64,000 nucleotides of DNA from Flammeovirgaceae bacterium UBA2786 (GCA_002352225.1 DEIA01000032.1:1401-65400); one strand, 5' to 3'. Counted from the first letter of the stretch, positions 43,884-53,387 are shown. Notes: generated from the letters alone by a model not told the origin. Numbers and translations are program-made.

Positions 43884-46787
43884 TTATTGGTTTATGATTT
43901 CTGCTTTGTTATGAAATTGAATTTCTACCATTTGTACCAGGACTTTATTTTGCCCGGCTTCCGGATTTTTGAAAACGAAATACACATCGTGTGTGCCACT
44001 TACATTAGTAACCGGAAGCTTTGCTGATACTGACATAAATTTGCGAAGCGCATTGAAGTCGATAGATGCAGCGGTAAGCGGACCCACCTCAGCCGGTTTC
44101 TTCTGGTTGTTATTCGCTTTCTGTTGCTGCTGTTGCATGGCCATAATGGCTGACCTGAAATCAACATCTTTTGGAATTACCTGATCAGTTTTTCCGATCA
44201 GCGGCCCATCTGTTGCATCAAGATGCACTTCTACAATTCCACCGATAGCACCCGACCGGGGAGATGCCTGTAACAATATTTCAATTTGTTGAATGTCGGT
44301 AAAGTCAATGTTCTTATAGCCTAAGTACGATTGATCGCCCACCATAGAGAAGGAGCGGGAAGGCGTAGTTAACACCTGGGTACCCGATGAAACATCGGAC
44401 AACTCAGGATCAAGCACCGGATTGCGCAAGGCAATAATTTTTTCTGAAGTAATGGCCGGCATTTGAGCTGTTCCTTTGTCTTGATAAGCTGCACGCAACA
44501 GATAGCCGCCACGCTTATTGTCCTGAGCAGGTGCTTGCATAACAAATGTTCCTTTTAACGGAATTTCCTTTGCAGGCTGCTTAGGGTCTGTTAAGCTCAT
44601 GATGTACTTCACCATATTGGCAGCCTGAGGCGGAGTGATTTGCGGATGTGCGGCCATTACATGATCGCCCCAAACACCACCACCTCCATATATAATTTTC
44701 TGAATCAGTTTCTCCTGACCAGCCTTATCGGTTTTGTATTTGTTGGCCACATCAAGGTATGCCGGCCCCACCGATTTTTGGTCGATTAAGTGACACGACT
44801 TACAATCGCTGTTGTTGATCAGGCTCAGTCCCACAGAGAAAGTGATCCAATCGTCTGTGCTTTTGCGGTTGGCTGCAATGTGGATCAAGTCAAAACCTTC
44901 AGGAGCATAATCAAAATTTGTGGCTATTCCTTTTGCTTCAATGCCCTGCCCTATGGTGCCGTCTTCTTTGTCATTTACAGTTATCTCGTAATCTAAAGTA
45001 CTTCCTTCAAAGTAGAAGCTCTTGTTACCGCGGTTAATGTTAATATCCACAACGGGCGGATCGTTACCGGCTTTCAGTTCGAGGAAAGATGAATTCTTTT
45101 CACCTTTTGTATCGGTGGCGGTAAACGTTACTTTATACACTCCGGCTTTATCCAGCGTAAGCGCTGTATTGGCATCGGTTGAAGTTTGAGTGAACCCGTT
45201 GTCGGATGTAATGGACCATTCATACGTTAAAGCATTTTGATCGTATTTGTCGTAATCGGTTGTTCCTTCTGACGAAAGGTTGACTGTAAACGGTAAAGCC
45301 CCGGCTACGTTATCGGCCTTGGCAATTACAATCGGTTTACGATTACCTCCATTGTATTCAATTTTTACTATGCGGGCATTATCGTTGCCACGGAACCATG
45401 CTGAGCCATATTCCAAAACATACAAATCTCCTTCGGGGCTAAATTGCATATCGATAGCACTGCTGAAATTTTCTTTGGGCAAGAAGCGCTCCATGCTTTT
45501 GAAGTTACCTTCCTCATCCATGGTAACAGACATAATCCAGCCTCGCATAAATTCAACAATCAGCAATTTGCCTTCGTAATAAGAAGGAAAGGGGCGAGGG
45601 GCATTTTTAAAATCAGCTTTTCTGAACACCGGCCCGCCCGTTGCACTTCTTCCCGAACTGCCAACTAACGGAAATTCTTCTGAGTTAGAATAAGGATACC
45701 AGATAAATGCACTTTGAGGTAAAGGCAATTCAGTAAGACCGGTATTGTTTGGCGAATTATTAACCGGATGTGTAGCATCTGCCTTTGTACCTACGGTATT
45801 GGTTGCGTAATCCTGTAAAGAGTAGGCAATATTGTTACCGATAAAATAGGGCCATCCGAAAAAGCCGGCCTTGCGTGCCTGATTAAATTCATCATACCCT
45901 TTGGGGCCAATGGTTGAATCGCGCGAAGCATCGGGGCCTACTTCGCCCCAATAGATGTACCCGTTTTTACTGTCGATAGAAACCCGCCAAGGGTTACGGT
46001 GCCCCATGGTATAAATTTCAGGGCGGGTTTTATCAGTTCCTTTCGGGAACAAGTTGCCTTCGGGAATAGTATATGAACCATCAGCTTCCGGATGAATACG
46101 TAAAATTTTTCCGCGCAAATCGTTGGTGCTTCCGGCTGCGCGCTGATCATCCCAGCTTTCGCGCCCCGGGCGTTCATCAAAACCGGCTGTTCCGTTGTCA
46201 GGGTTGCCCGTGTTATTGCCTACTGTTAAATACAGATTTCCTTCTTTATCGAATACCATACCGCCACCGGTGTGGCAACAGGTTTCGCGTTGGGTAGGAA
46301 CTTCCAAAACTATTTTCTTGGTATCGGCATACAATGAATCGCCATGCAATTCCCAACGCGCTAATACGTGTTTCGGCTCTGAGGGATCAGCATAGTACAT
46401 GTATATCCAATGATTGGTTTCAAAATCAGGATGTGCGATAAGGCCCATTAACCCTTCTTCTGCTTCGGTAACTTTCCCTTCCTTGCTTGTATATTTTGTA
46501 TTTACCGGAATGGTGGCAAGTGTTTTCACTTCGCTGGTGGCGGGGTTGAAAGATTTCAATCCGCCCTTGCGTTCAACCATAAGAATGCGTCCATCTTTTA
46601 AGAAGGACATAACCATTGGTTCGTCTAACTGGCCGGGTTGGGTTAGCACCGACCGTACGAAACGATTTTCTTCAGGCGGCAACGAGTCATCAATCTCTGC
46701 TGTTTGTTTGCAGGCAGCGGCCAGAAGTATGAGTAAAAATGCAGGCAGGTATTTTCTGACTGCATGTAAAGTTAAATTGTGGTGCAC
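43884..46787 (-). CDS. Multidomain lipoprotein: PQQ-type sugar dehydrogenase, PKD, cytochrome c, sugar-binding
   Basis: This 967-residue protein has a lipoprotein signal (LLAAAC, Cys26). The domains are a GSDH-type six-blade propeller (about 40-480, with HTGGGMVFDKEGNLYLTVG and GHRNPWRVS), a PKD module (about 485-575), a second Ig-like segment, a class I cytochrome c with CKSCH at 662-666 and a possible Met ligand near 711, and a C-terminal beta-sandwich (about 755-960) of carbohydrate-binding type. Such proteins oxidise sugars or related polyols and pass electrons through heme. The start is a GTG at 46787, because a stop codon lies two codons upstream and no ATG precedes the signal. It is the middle gene of the GH3 operon. 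Confidence 0.85.
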   Translation of the reverse strand: MHHNLTLHAVRKYLPAFLLILLAAACKQTAEIDDSLPPEENRFVRSVLTQPGQLDEPMVMSFLKDGRILMVERKGGLKSFNPATSEVKTLATIPVNTKYTSKEGKVTEAEEGLMGLIAHPDFETNHWIYMYYADPSEPKHVLARWELHGDSLYADTKKIVLEVPTQRETCCHTGGGMVFDKEGNLYLTVGNNTGNPDNGTAGFDERPGRESWDDQRAAGSTNDLRGKILRIHPEADGSYTIPEGNLFPKGTDKTRPEIYTMGHRNPWRVSIDSKNGYIYWGEVGPDASRDSTIGPKGYDEFNQARKAGFFGWPYFIGNNIAYSLQDYATNTVGTKADATHPVNNSPNNTGLTELPLPQSAFIWYPYSNSEEFPLVGSSGRSATGGPVFRKADFKNAPRPFPSYYEGKLLIVEFMRGWIMSVTMDEEGNFKSMERFLPKENFSSAIDMQFSPEGDLYVLEYGSAWFRGNDNARIVKIEYNGGNRKPIVIAKADNVAGALPFTVNLSSEGTTDYDKYDQNALTYEWSITSDNGFTQTSTDANTALTLDKAGVYKVTFTATDTKGEKNSSFLELKAGNDPPVVDININRGNKSFYFEGSTLDYEITVNDKEDGTIGQGIEAKGIATNFDYAPEGFDLIHIAANRKSTDDWITFSVGLSLINNSDCKSCHLIDQKSVGPAYLDVANKYKTDKAGQEKLIQKIIYGGGGVWGDHVMAAHPQITPPQAANMVKYIMSLTDPKQPAKEIPLKGTFVMQAPAQDNKRGGYLLRAAYQDKGTAQMPAITSEKIIALRNPVLDPELSDVSSGTQVLTTPSRSFSMVGDQSYLGYKNIDFTDIQQIEILLQASPRSGAIGGIVEVHLDATDGPLIGKTDQVIPKDVDFRSAIMAMQQQQQKANNNQKKPAEVGPLTAASIDFNALRKFMSVSAKLPVTNVSGTHDVYFVFKNPEAGQNKVLVQMVEIQFHNKAEIINQ

Positions 46788-46814
46788 GGGTTATCAGGTT
46801 TAGTAAAAATATTC

Positions 46815-49133
46815 TTATTTCTTTTTGTATCGAGTGGTACGGTCGTCATTGATCAAGCCTTTCCAGTTTAATCCATAACCAAAGTCGTATTTATTTCCTT
46901 GTTCATCAACAAAACAATCCATATCGTGCGGAACATCTTCGGCCTGCTTTTCAACCACCTCCATGTTGGCCGGCATTTGTAAAGGCAGCAGAGCCGATGG
47001 TTCGGCAGCACCAGTCAGTAAATCAAGCAATGCCTGATTTTGTACCCCGAAGTGAGCCAAAATAGCGTTACTATTTTTTTCAAACTCAGCAAAAATCATT
47101 GGTGTATTCAAATTTACAGCTACAATAACAGGTTTACCATTCATCTTTTTGTGGGTATCGTTAACCATACCAAGATCAGTAATATTAACCGCTTTATTTT
47201 TTTTGTTTTTGTACGAGCGATTAGTGGTTTTCTCCAACGGATCGCCACCGGCAATACTTACCTCCCGCGCTTCTTTGGCGGTGTACTCGCCATACTGCAG
47301 TGAAATGGGTACGTACCCGTTACCTCCTTTATCGGCATCTGATTTAGTATAACCAATTCCGGTTTCAGGGCTATTAATAAAGACCAGTGCATAATCGGCT
47401 TCAGCCGGATTTTCTGTAGTGTTAAAATATTTTTTCACAATCTCCATGTTTACCGGGTACTCCAGTCTCTCAGGTGTTTCCATGCCTAAAAAGTTACGAC
47501 CAGCCGGAGTAAACTTCTTAGGTACATATACCGTTTTGTTTTTTTGAAGGGGCAATACGCTTTGTTTATTCTTCAACATCACCACCGATTTCAGCTGGGC
47601 TTCAAAGCCAGCCTTCATAAATTCTGCATTGCCAACAACAGTTTTTGTTTCATCAACATTCAGATACGGATTTTCGAACAGACCTGTTCTGAAAATATTT
47701 TTCAACAGCCGTACAGCCGATTGTTCAAAACGGGCACGCATAAATTCTTCGCCATGTTCTTTTACACCCATGTTGTACGCTTCAATTACCGGCTTCATAT
47801 CGTTGTTGCCACCAAACTGATCTACACCAGCCATTAGTATTTTGTAATGCCGTTCGGCAATAGTCAGCTGTTCAACTCCCCACGATTTTCCGCCAATGAA
47901 TGTATCAAGCGAAGTTTCATCACCGGTTACACTCCAGTCTGTACATACCACGCCATCGTACTTATAGGTATCACGAAGCAAATCTGTGATAATGTATTTA
48001 TTGTATCCGTTGCCTACGTTCTCGTTATACTTTTTGTCCTGATTAAATGAGATGGTGTAATAAGGCATTACTGCCGATGCCATTCCGGTTTTACCTTTTA
48101 GTTTAAAAGCGCCTTCGGTAAACGGAAGCAAATGCTCATTAAAATTATTGCCCGGATACACAGCATATTTACCAACTCCGTAGTGTGCATCGCGGCCTGC
48201 TTCACCCGAGCCGCCACCGGGCCAGTGTTTCACCATAGCATTTACACTTTCATAACCCCAGCCATCCGCAATCTCTTTCGTGCCTGTTGAGGTTTGGAAA
48301 CCATCAATGTATGCACGGCCAATGTCTGTAGATAAGAGAGCATCTTCACCAAATGTACCACTGGTGCGATACCACCGTGGGTCGGTAGCCATATCTACCT
48401 GTGGCGACAAAGCTGTAGTAATTCCCAGTGCGCGATATTCTTTTCCGGCAATGCTGCCAAATTTTTCTACTACCTCCGGATCGAAGGTAGCCGCAAGTCC
48501 TAATGAACCGGGCCACATGGAAATTCTTCCACCCGAGCCCGCATTGTATTCGGCATTGGCAATGGTGCCATGGCGCGGATCGGAACTAGTGTTGGCCGGT
48601 ATGCCTAACCCAATTCCTTCTACCAACGCCTGCATATTGTTATTCCAGATTGCCGCTACTTCCGGACTTTCCACAGATGTAATAAGTACGTGCCGCAGAT
48701 TGTCTTTTGTAAGAAATTCTTTTTGCTGATCGGAAAGATCGGATGACTTAAGGCCACTTTCTTCCAACGACTTGCCATTGTAGGTAGAGGCCATAAAGCC
48801 ACGGCTTCCGCCCGGAATAGATTGGTGCCTGCTGTACAACATTAACCCGGCAATTTCTTCTATGCTCATTTTAGAAGCCAGATCTTTGGCACGTTCATCG
48901 GCAGATAGACGCCAGTTTTCGTACGCATCCAACTGACCGTTTTTATTGAGGTCTTTAAAACCAAGTCTGTCGATAGTAAGAATGGTTACCCCGGAGGCTG
49001 GCGTGTACCCTAACGTTTTGCCGCCTTCATTAATTACCGTTTTAATTCCGTTGGTTTCAGTTTCAGTCCATTTAGGACCGCATGCCACTAAGGCAAAACC
49101 GGCTATACTGGCAAGGAGTGAGTTAAATTTCAT
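46815..49133 (-). CDS. Glycoside hydrolase family 3 lipoprotein
   Basis: This 772-residue enzyme begins with a lipoprotein signal (FALVAC, Cys18). The GH3 N-terminal barrel shows KHWPGGGSGEAGRD and the nucleophile segment VVCTDWSVTGDE; the C-terminal alpha/beta sandwich includes VIVAVNLNTPMIF. GH3 enzymes remove single beta-linked sugars (glucose, xylose or others) from oligosaccharides; the substrate is not clear here. A calcium-like DLNKNGQLDAYENW insert follows the signal. It is the first gene of a three-gene operon and is divergent from the NUDIX regulator, with a 17-bp palindrome 12 bases upstream of its start. Confidence 0.92.
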   Translation of the reverse strand: MKFNSLLASIAGFALVACGPKWTETETNGIKTVINEGGKTLGYTPASGVTILTIDRLGFKDLNKNGQLDAYENWRLSADERAKDLASKMSIEEIAGLMLYSRHQSIPGGSRGFMASTYNGKSLEESGLKSSDLSDQQKEFLTKDNLRHVLITSVESPEVAAIWNNNMQALVEGIGLGIPANTSSDPRHGTIANAEYNAGSGGRISMWPGSLGLAATFDPEVVEKFGSIAGKEYRALGITTALSPQVDMATDPRWYRTSGTFGEDALLSTDIGRAYIDGFQTSTGTKEIADGWGYESVNAMVKHWPGGGSGEAGRDAHYGVGKYAVYPGNNFNEHLLPFTEGAFKLKGKTGMASAVMPYYTISFNQDKKYNENVGNGYNKYIITDLLRDTYKYDGVVCTDWSVTGDETSLDTFIGGKSWGVEQLTIAERHYKILMAGVDQFGGNNDMKPVIEAYNMGVKEHGEEFMRARFEQSAVRLLKNIFRTGLFENPYLNVDETKTVVGNAEFMKAGFEAQLKSVVMLKNKQSVLPLQKNKTVYVPKKFTPAGRNFLGMETPERLEYPVNMEIVKKYFNTTENPAEADYALVFINSPETGIGYTKSDADKGGNGYVPISLQYGEYTAKEAREVSIAGGDPLEKTTNRSYKNKKNKAVNITDLGMVNDTHKKMNGKPVIVAVNLNTPMIFAEFEKNSNAILAHFGVQNQALLDLLTGAAEPSALLPLQMPANMEVVEKQAEDVPHDMDCFVDEQGNKYDFGYGLNWKGLINDDRTTRYKKK

Positions 49134-49144
49134 AGGAGGTTCAA

Positions 49145-49161
49145 TGTGTATAGGATACACA
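49145..49161. promoter_or_regulatory. 17-bp palindrome, candidate operator
   Basis: TGTGTAT-AGG-ATACACA is a perfect 7-bp inverted repeat with a 3-base spacer, 12 bases upstream of the GH3 ATG in the gap between the GH3 and NUDIX-regulator genes. Its position and size suit a dimeric repressor. The adjacent NUDIX-type protein is the obvious candidate to bind it. Confidence 0.6.
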
Positions 49162-49244
49162 ATAATATTTCATATTTATGGCAAATTCAATCCTTAGCGA
49201 TAGATTGCTTAAAAAATTAGACTGAAGGCCTGTGGCCTCCATTT

Positions 49245-49991
49245 ATGGCAAAACGAAAATCAGAATTTGGATTAAAACGACCGTTTCATGAGTTGGGCGA
49301 GAGTATGTTTTTACCTCACCTTTCGGTGGATTGCGTGATTTTTGGATTTCATGAGGGCTCATTAAAAGTATTGCTGTTACAGTGGAAGGATGGCCCCTGG
49401 TGTTTGCCGGGCGGATTTGTGAAACATGAAGAATCAATCGACCGATCGGCAATCCGGATTTTGAAAGAACGCACCGGGCTTGATGCTATTTTTCTCAAGC
49501 AGTTTCATACGTTTGGTGATCCTGATCGGGAAAAAGGAAAGCGCTTTAAGAAGGGATGGATTTCTAAACGGTTTGTTACCGTTGGGTACTATGCATTAGT
49601 AGAGTATTCAAAAGTGTTTCCACAACCCGACCAGTTGAGCAGTGCCTGTGTGTGGTGGGATGTACAATCCATTCCTGATTTGATTTATGACCATAAACAA
49701 ATTGTGGCGTTAGCATTAAACACTTTGCGATTGAGCCTTAATGATCATCCGGTAGGATACAACCTGTTGCCATCTAAGTTTACCATGCCGGAGTTGCTGC
49801 GCTTATATGAAACTATTCTGGGGCAGGAGTTAGACCGTAGAAATTTTCAGAAGCGTATGTTATCGCTGGATATTCTGATAAAATTGAATGAACGCAAAAC
49901 CGGAGGCGCGCATAAAGCTCCGTTTCTCTACCGCTTTGATAAGAAGAAATACGACCGCGCTATGAAACAGGGGCTTAATCAAAGTTGGTAA
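49245..49991 (+). CDS. NUDIX-fold transcriptional regulator, NrtR/AraR-like
   Basis: This 248-residue protein has a NUDIX domain (about 25-150) followed by a winged-helix domain (about 165-245: FTMPELLRLYETILGQELDRRNFQKRML...). This is the layout of NrtR and of the Bacteroidota AraR regulators. The NUDIX box is broken: the spacing GX5EX7R is kept (G57, E63, R71), but the next catalytic positions read I72 and R76 instead of Glu, so hydrolase activity is unlikely. It is divergent from the GH3 gene. It probably senses a sugar or nucleotide-sugar metabolite and controls the GH3 operon. Confidence 0.85.
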   Translation: MAKRKSEFGLKRPFHELGESMFLPHLSVDCVIFGFHEGSLKVLLLQWKDGPWCLPGGFVKHEESIDRSAIRILKERTGLDAIFLKQFHTFGDPDREKGKRFKKGWISKRFVTVGYYALVEYSKVFPQPDQLSSACVWWDVQSIPDLIYDHKQIVALALNTLRLSLNDHPVGYNLLPSKFTMPELLRLYETILGQELDRRNFQKRMLSLDILIKLNERKTGGAHKAPFLYRFDKKKYDRAMKQGLNQSW

Positions 49992-50022
49992 TGGGGGATG
50001 CAGCGGGGGCCTTTTGTGTAGA

Positions 50023-50877
50023 TTATTTTTCTATAACGTATTCAAAATTTGCTACTTTAATATTCCATAATTTGAGTGTTTGATTTGCTTTTAAATTATT
50101 CCTTTCTTCGCTTACAACCAGCTTATCTGTAAATGCTTTGATGTATTGACTCCAATAATTTCCTTTAGAATCATTAAGCAAAAAGTAAAAGCCGGCATCT
50201 CCAAATTTTCGCCCGGATGAGTCTAAAATAAGTTCGTTTTTCTCTCCAATGGAAGGCTTCAAAATTACTGTTGCATTTCCTTTAGGTAACGGAAAGACTG
50301 CTTTTATGCAAGTAATCCCTGACGCAAGTTTGCAAGTTGTGTAAATTCCGGAATAGATTACTTTTCCTATTGATTGAAATTTCCTTAACCATATGGTATA
50401 TCTTATTTCATTATTTTCATTGGAGACCAATTCAATTATTTCACTGGTTAGGTTTTCAGATTCTTGAATATTTTGGGTTGGGATATTCAATTGGTTAATT
50501 CGTTGACTAAAAAGTCTGTTTACTATATAACCGAAGGGTTTAAGAAATGGATTCCATTTCACGTTTAGTTTCAGTTTGTAATCGGCAGTTTTTTCATAAA
50601 AATCAATAACAGGTGAGGATAGTTTTTTAATCTCGTTTTGCGATAGGTTTAGACTTGAAATTGAATCTAGCAGTCCTTTGGAATCAGAATTTCTTCTGAT
50701 GATTAAATTTTCTTTTGCTGCTAATTGATGAATGAATGTTTCGCCAATTCCATTTGGTTCTCCAAATGGACCGATTAACCATAAGTATTCAGAAGGGTTA
50801 ATTTTTCTTCCCCATAGAATGACCCATTGTTGCGTGAACCAATCCTGGAATTTTTGCATAGTATATGCTGAATTCAT
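50023..50877 (-). CDS. Hypothetical protein in AT-rich pair
   Basis: This 284-residue protein was not recognised. It has no signal peptide or membrane segment. The N-terminal part (WLIGPFGEPNGIGETFIHQLA...) and a beta-rich C-terminal part (TVILKPSIGEKNELILDSSGRKFGDAGFYFLL) suggest two domains. It follows the CrtA-like gene by 12 bases on the same strand, and both have lower GC than their neighbours. Function is unknown. Confidence 0.7.
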   Translation of the reverse strand: MNSAYTMQKFQDWFTQQWVILWGRKINPSEYLWLIGPFGEPNGIGETFIHQLAAKENLIIRRNSDSKGLLDSISSLNLSQNEIKKLSSPVIDFYEKTADYKLKLNVKWNPFLKPFGYIVNRLFSQRINQLNIPTQNIQESENLTSEIIELVSNENNEIRYTIWLRKFQSIGKVIYSGIYTTCKLASGITCIKAVFPLPKGNATVILKPSIGEKNELILDSSGRKFGDAGFYFLLNDSKGNYWSQYIKAFTDKLVVSEERNNLKANQTLKLWNIKVANFEYVIEK

Positions 50878-50889
50878 AAAAGTTCAATT

Positions 50890-51585
50890 TTAATAGGGAA
50901 TAAAATTTTGCTTACCATTCCATTCTCCAAATTGGGCCAGAGGTCTAAATCTTAATGTTGTAAATTCAAAGTGAAAGTCTTTTCTATCACGCTCTTTCAT
51001 TGCATTGATATGTCTTTTAGGTTGTGGCATTTTGCTATGACCATGAACCATATCTGTCATTGCCTGTTGGGTTCTCCAAATGGAAAAAGTTGAAATAGTA
51101 TTTGGGTATCGAATAGAAGCCAAAGATAAAGTAGTGTTAGTGTTATCTCTTACTTGCTTTTCAACTGGCCTTCCCCAGCGAAGAAATCTGGGTATTTGTG
51201 TGTATTTCATTCGGGCGATTGTTATGGCCACCACAGGCTTGTCGTTATCGATTTCTGTTTCTGAAGTTGGAATTTCGAAACCTGAAATTTTTCCCCATTG
51301 CCTCAGAAATCCTAATCGAATATGCCAACCTCTTGCTATTTGTTTTCCAATTGAGTTTGACTGTAAGAATTCGTTTAAGTTGTTTTCATTTTCCCATTGA
51401 GCAAAAACTACAAGTTCCCGGTTAAAAATTCTGGACTTAGAGAAAATTGGCGAACCTAAAATCATTGCAGACATTGTTTCTGCATGAACTAACCCGTTTA
51501 TATTTTTTGATTTAATTGGAAACAGTATTATTCTGAGCGAGGAAATGAAAGATGGTTTTATAAGATGATAGGAAAATACACTCAT
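50890..51585 (-). CDS. CrtA/spheroidene monooxygenase-like protein
   Basis: This 231-residue protein follows the CrtA pattern: an early GSPIFSKSRIFNRELVVFAQW, a central PVVAITIARMKYTQIPRFLRWGRPVEKQV, FSIWRTQQAMTDMVHGHS and a terminal FTTLRFRPLAQFGEWNGK. CrtA adds a keto group to carotenoids in phototrophs. In Bacteroidota, related proteins are usually annotated as spheroidene monooxygenase but may do something else, since the fold is a ferredoxin-like dimeric alpha/beta barrel shared with heme-binding monooxygenases. It is AT-rich compared with neighbours, which may indicate recent acquisition. Confidence 0.65.
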   Translation of the reverse strand: MSVFSYHLIKPSFISSLRIILFPIKSKNINGLVHAETMSAMILGSPIFSKSRIFNRELVVFAQWENENNLNEFLQSNSIGKQIARGWHIRLGFLRQWGKISGFEIPTSETEIDNDKPVVAITIARMKYTQIPRFLRWGRPVEKQVRDNTNTTLSLASIRYPNTISTFSIWRTQQAMTDMVHGHSKMPQPKRHINAMKERDRKDFHFEFTTLRFRPLAQFGEWNGKQNFIPY

Positions 51586-51744
51586 TTTTTAGTTTGCCAG
51601 TTTGATTGCGAAGGATCGATTAGTATGGAATAGATATTTTGTCGGGAGCAGTAGGGCTCTTCTCCACACTTCGTGCATAGGTCTGTCTTTCATCACCCGT
51701 TGAAGGCAAGTTGTACTAAAGCTAATTTTAAAATTCAAAAAGAA

Positions 51745-53331
51745 TTATTTTTTAGTCAATACAGTCTTAATGGCCTGCTCAGCCAGTGGCCCCATTATCT
51801 TATACCCTTCGAGGTTAGGATGTACACCATCATATCCTAATTCACTTTTCAGTCCGTTTCGTTCATCTTTCATGGCGCTGTGATAATCGAGATACGTGAT
51901 TTTGTTTTTATCACAATACGATTTAATCATCTTGTTTAATGCCACCACTTTTTCAGCAGGCTCCATGCCGGGCCTCCACGGAAAATCAAAGGCTGGTATA
52001 ACAGAAGATAAAATCACTTTAATTCCGTTGGCTTTGGCGAGTTGGGCCATAGCAATAATGTTATCACGGGTTTGTTCCAACGTCATCGGGCCGGTGTTGC
52101 CGGCAATGTCGTTGATGCCGGCCAGTATCACTACCACTTTTGGTTTCAGATCGATTACATCTTGTTTAAAGCGCAACAGCATTTGGGGTGTAGTTTGTCC
52201 GCTTATGCCGCGATTGATATACGGTTTACCTTTCCAGAAATCGGGGTTAAGTCTGCTCCAGCCTTCGGTAATGGAGTTGCCCATAAATACAATCCGGTTT
52301 TCGTTAGCGGTTGGCATAGCTGTTTTTTTGTTGTCATCCTCAAATCGTTTCAGGTTAGCCCAATCTGAATTCGATTCAAAATTTTTCTTTATCCAGCGCA
52401 GGCAGGCATCTATCCATTGCGTTTTGGCCATTGGGTTATTCATACCAAACCCATGCGGCCCCTTCTCATATATAAAAGTTTCGACCGGCACATTGTTTTG
52501 TTGTAACGCTGCAATAAAAGCAAATGAATTTCCTACAGGCACTACGTTATCGGTTAACGGAGCGGTTATAAAAGTAGGCGGAGTTTTATAAGTTACCTGT
52601 ACTTCGTTCGAAAACAGAATTACATCTTCTTTGGTCATGCCCGATTCCTGAAACTTAGTTGAACCTTTTACAGCCACGTCCGGGTTGCCAATCAGATTCA
52701 TACGCGAGCCATGGTGCGTAAGGCTATCGGAAAAACTGATAACCGGATAATTCAAAATCATAAAATCAGGGCGCAGGCTCGTGTTGTTGGGATTGTCGAT
52801 ATACGCTTTTTCGAAATGGGTTCCTGCTGTAGAAGCCAGATGGCCGCCAGCCGATGAACCGAGTATTCCAATCTTACCCGGATGGATGTTCCACTGCTTT
52901 GCATTTTCGCGCACCAGCTGAATGGCACGCTGCGCATCTTGTAACGGCCCGATGCGTTTGTCCTGCATACTCTCTTTTCGCGGCAAGCGATATTTTAAAA
53001 CAAAGGCGGCAATACCGGCTTCATTAAATTTTTTTGCCATGTCGTAGCCCTCGTGGCTGGTGGCAAGAATAGAGTAGCCACCACCCGGACAAATAATAAC
53101 GGCTGTTCCGGTTGCCTTGGCGGGTTCGGGAAGATATACGGTAAGGATAGGTGTAATTACACCGCGCAGAATTTCAATTTTTGTGTTGCCTGTTTCATAA
53201 TAGGTAACAGATGTATCAATGGGCGTTTCTACTTTACGTGAATTTGGTATCTCGCCTTTGTAGAGTGGAATTTCCTGTTGGGCAAAAGCTGTGGTTGAAA
53301 GAGCAAGAAGCGCGAATAAGATCCTTTTCAT
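51745..53331 (-). CDS. Esterase-SGNH hydrolase fusion, secreted
   Basis: This 528-residue protein has a signal peptide (ending AFAQQE) and two catalytic domains. The first (about 30-320) is a BD-FAE-like alpha/beta hydrolase with nucleophile S160 in GSSAGGH, D261 and H293 in GPHGFG. The second (about 345-525) is an SGNH/GDSL lipase-like acetylesterase with S353 in GNSITEGW, G-rich ISGQTT, N407 in GINDI and DGVHPN. Both folds commonly deacetylate plant polysaccharides such as xylan or rhamnogalacturonan, so the fusion would remove acyl groups from two positions or substrates. ATG 53331 is preferred over a TTG at 53337. It is divergent from the PHP gene. Confidence 0.9.
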   Translation of the reverse strand: MKRILFALLALSTTAFAQQEIPLYKGEIPNSRKVETPIDTSVTYYETGNTKIEILRGVITPILTVYLPEPAKATGTAVIICPGGGYSILATSHEGYDMAKKFNEAGIAAFVLKYRLPRKESMQDKRIGPLQDAQRAIQLVRENAKQWNIHPGKIGILGSSAGGHLASTAGTHFEKAYIDNPNNTSLRPDFMILNYPVISFSDSLTHHGSRMNLIGNPDVAVKGSTKFQESGMTKEDVILFSNEVQVTYKTPPTFITAPLTDNVVPVGNSFAFIAALQQNNVPVETFIYEKGPHGFGMNNPMAKTQWIDACLRWIKKNFESNSDWANLKRFEDDNKKTAMPTANENRIVFMGNSITEGWSRLNPDFWKGKPYINRGISGQTTPQMLLRFKQDVIDLKPKVVVILAGINDIAGNTGPMTLEQTRDNIIAMAQLAKANGIKVILSSVIPAFDFPWRPGMEPAEKVVALNKMIKSYCDKNKITYLDYHSAMKDERNGLKSELGYDGVHPNLEGYKIMGPLAEQAIKTVLTKK

Positions 53332-53387
53332 TATCAATAGGTTTCTGTTAAAGATAGAATTATTTTTATCTAACCAAAAGCTACACT

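Noticed and set aside
43981..43996. ACACA-TCG-TGTGT palindrome as another regulator site
   Set aside because: It is inside the coding sequence of the propeller lipoprotein and differs from the TGTGTAT-AGG-ATACACA site.
49226..49238. Second operator AGGCC-TGT-GGCCT before the NUDIX gene
   Set aside because: Only a 5-bp inverted repeat, which occurs easily by chance; kept as a note.
51896..52591. Open frame of 231 codons on the + strand
   Set aside because: It is antisense to the esterase-SGNH fusion, whose catalytic motifs are intact; the antisense product has no recognisable pattern.
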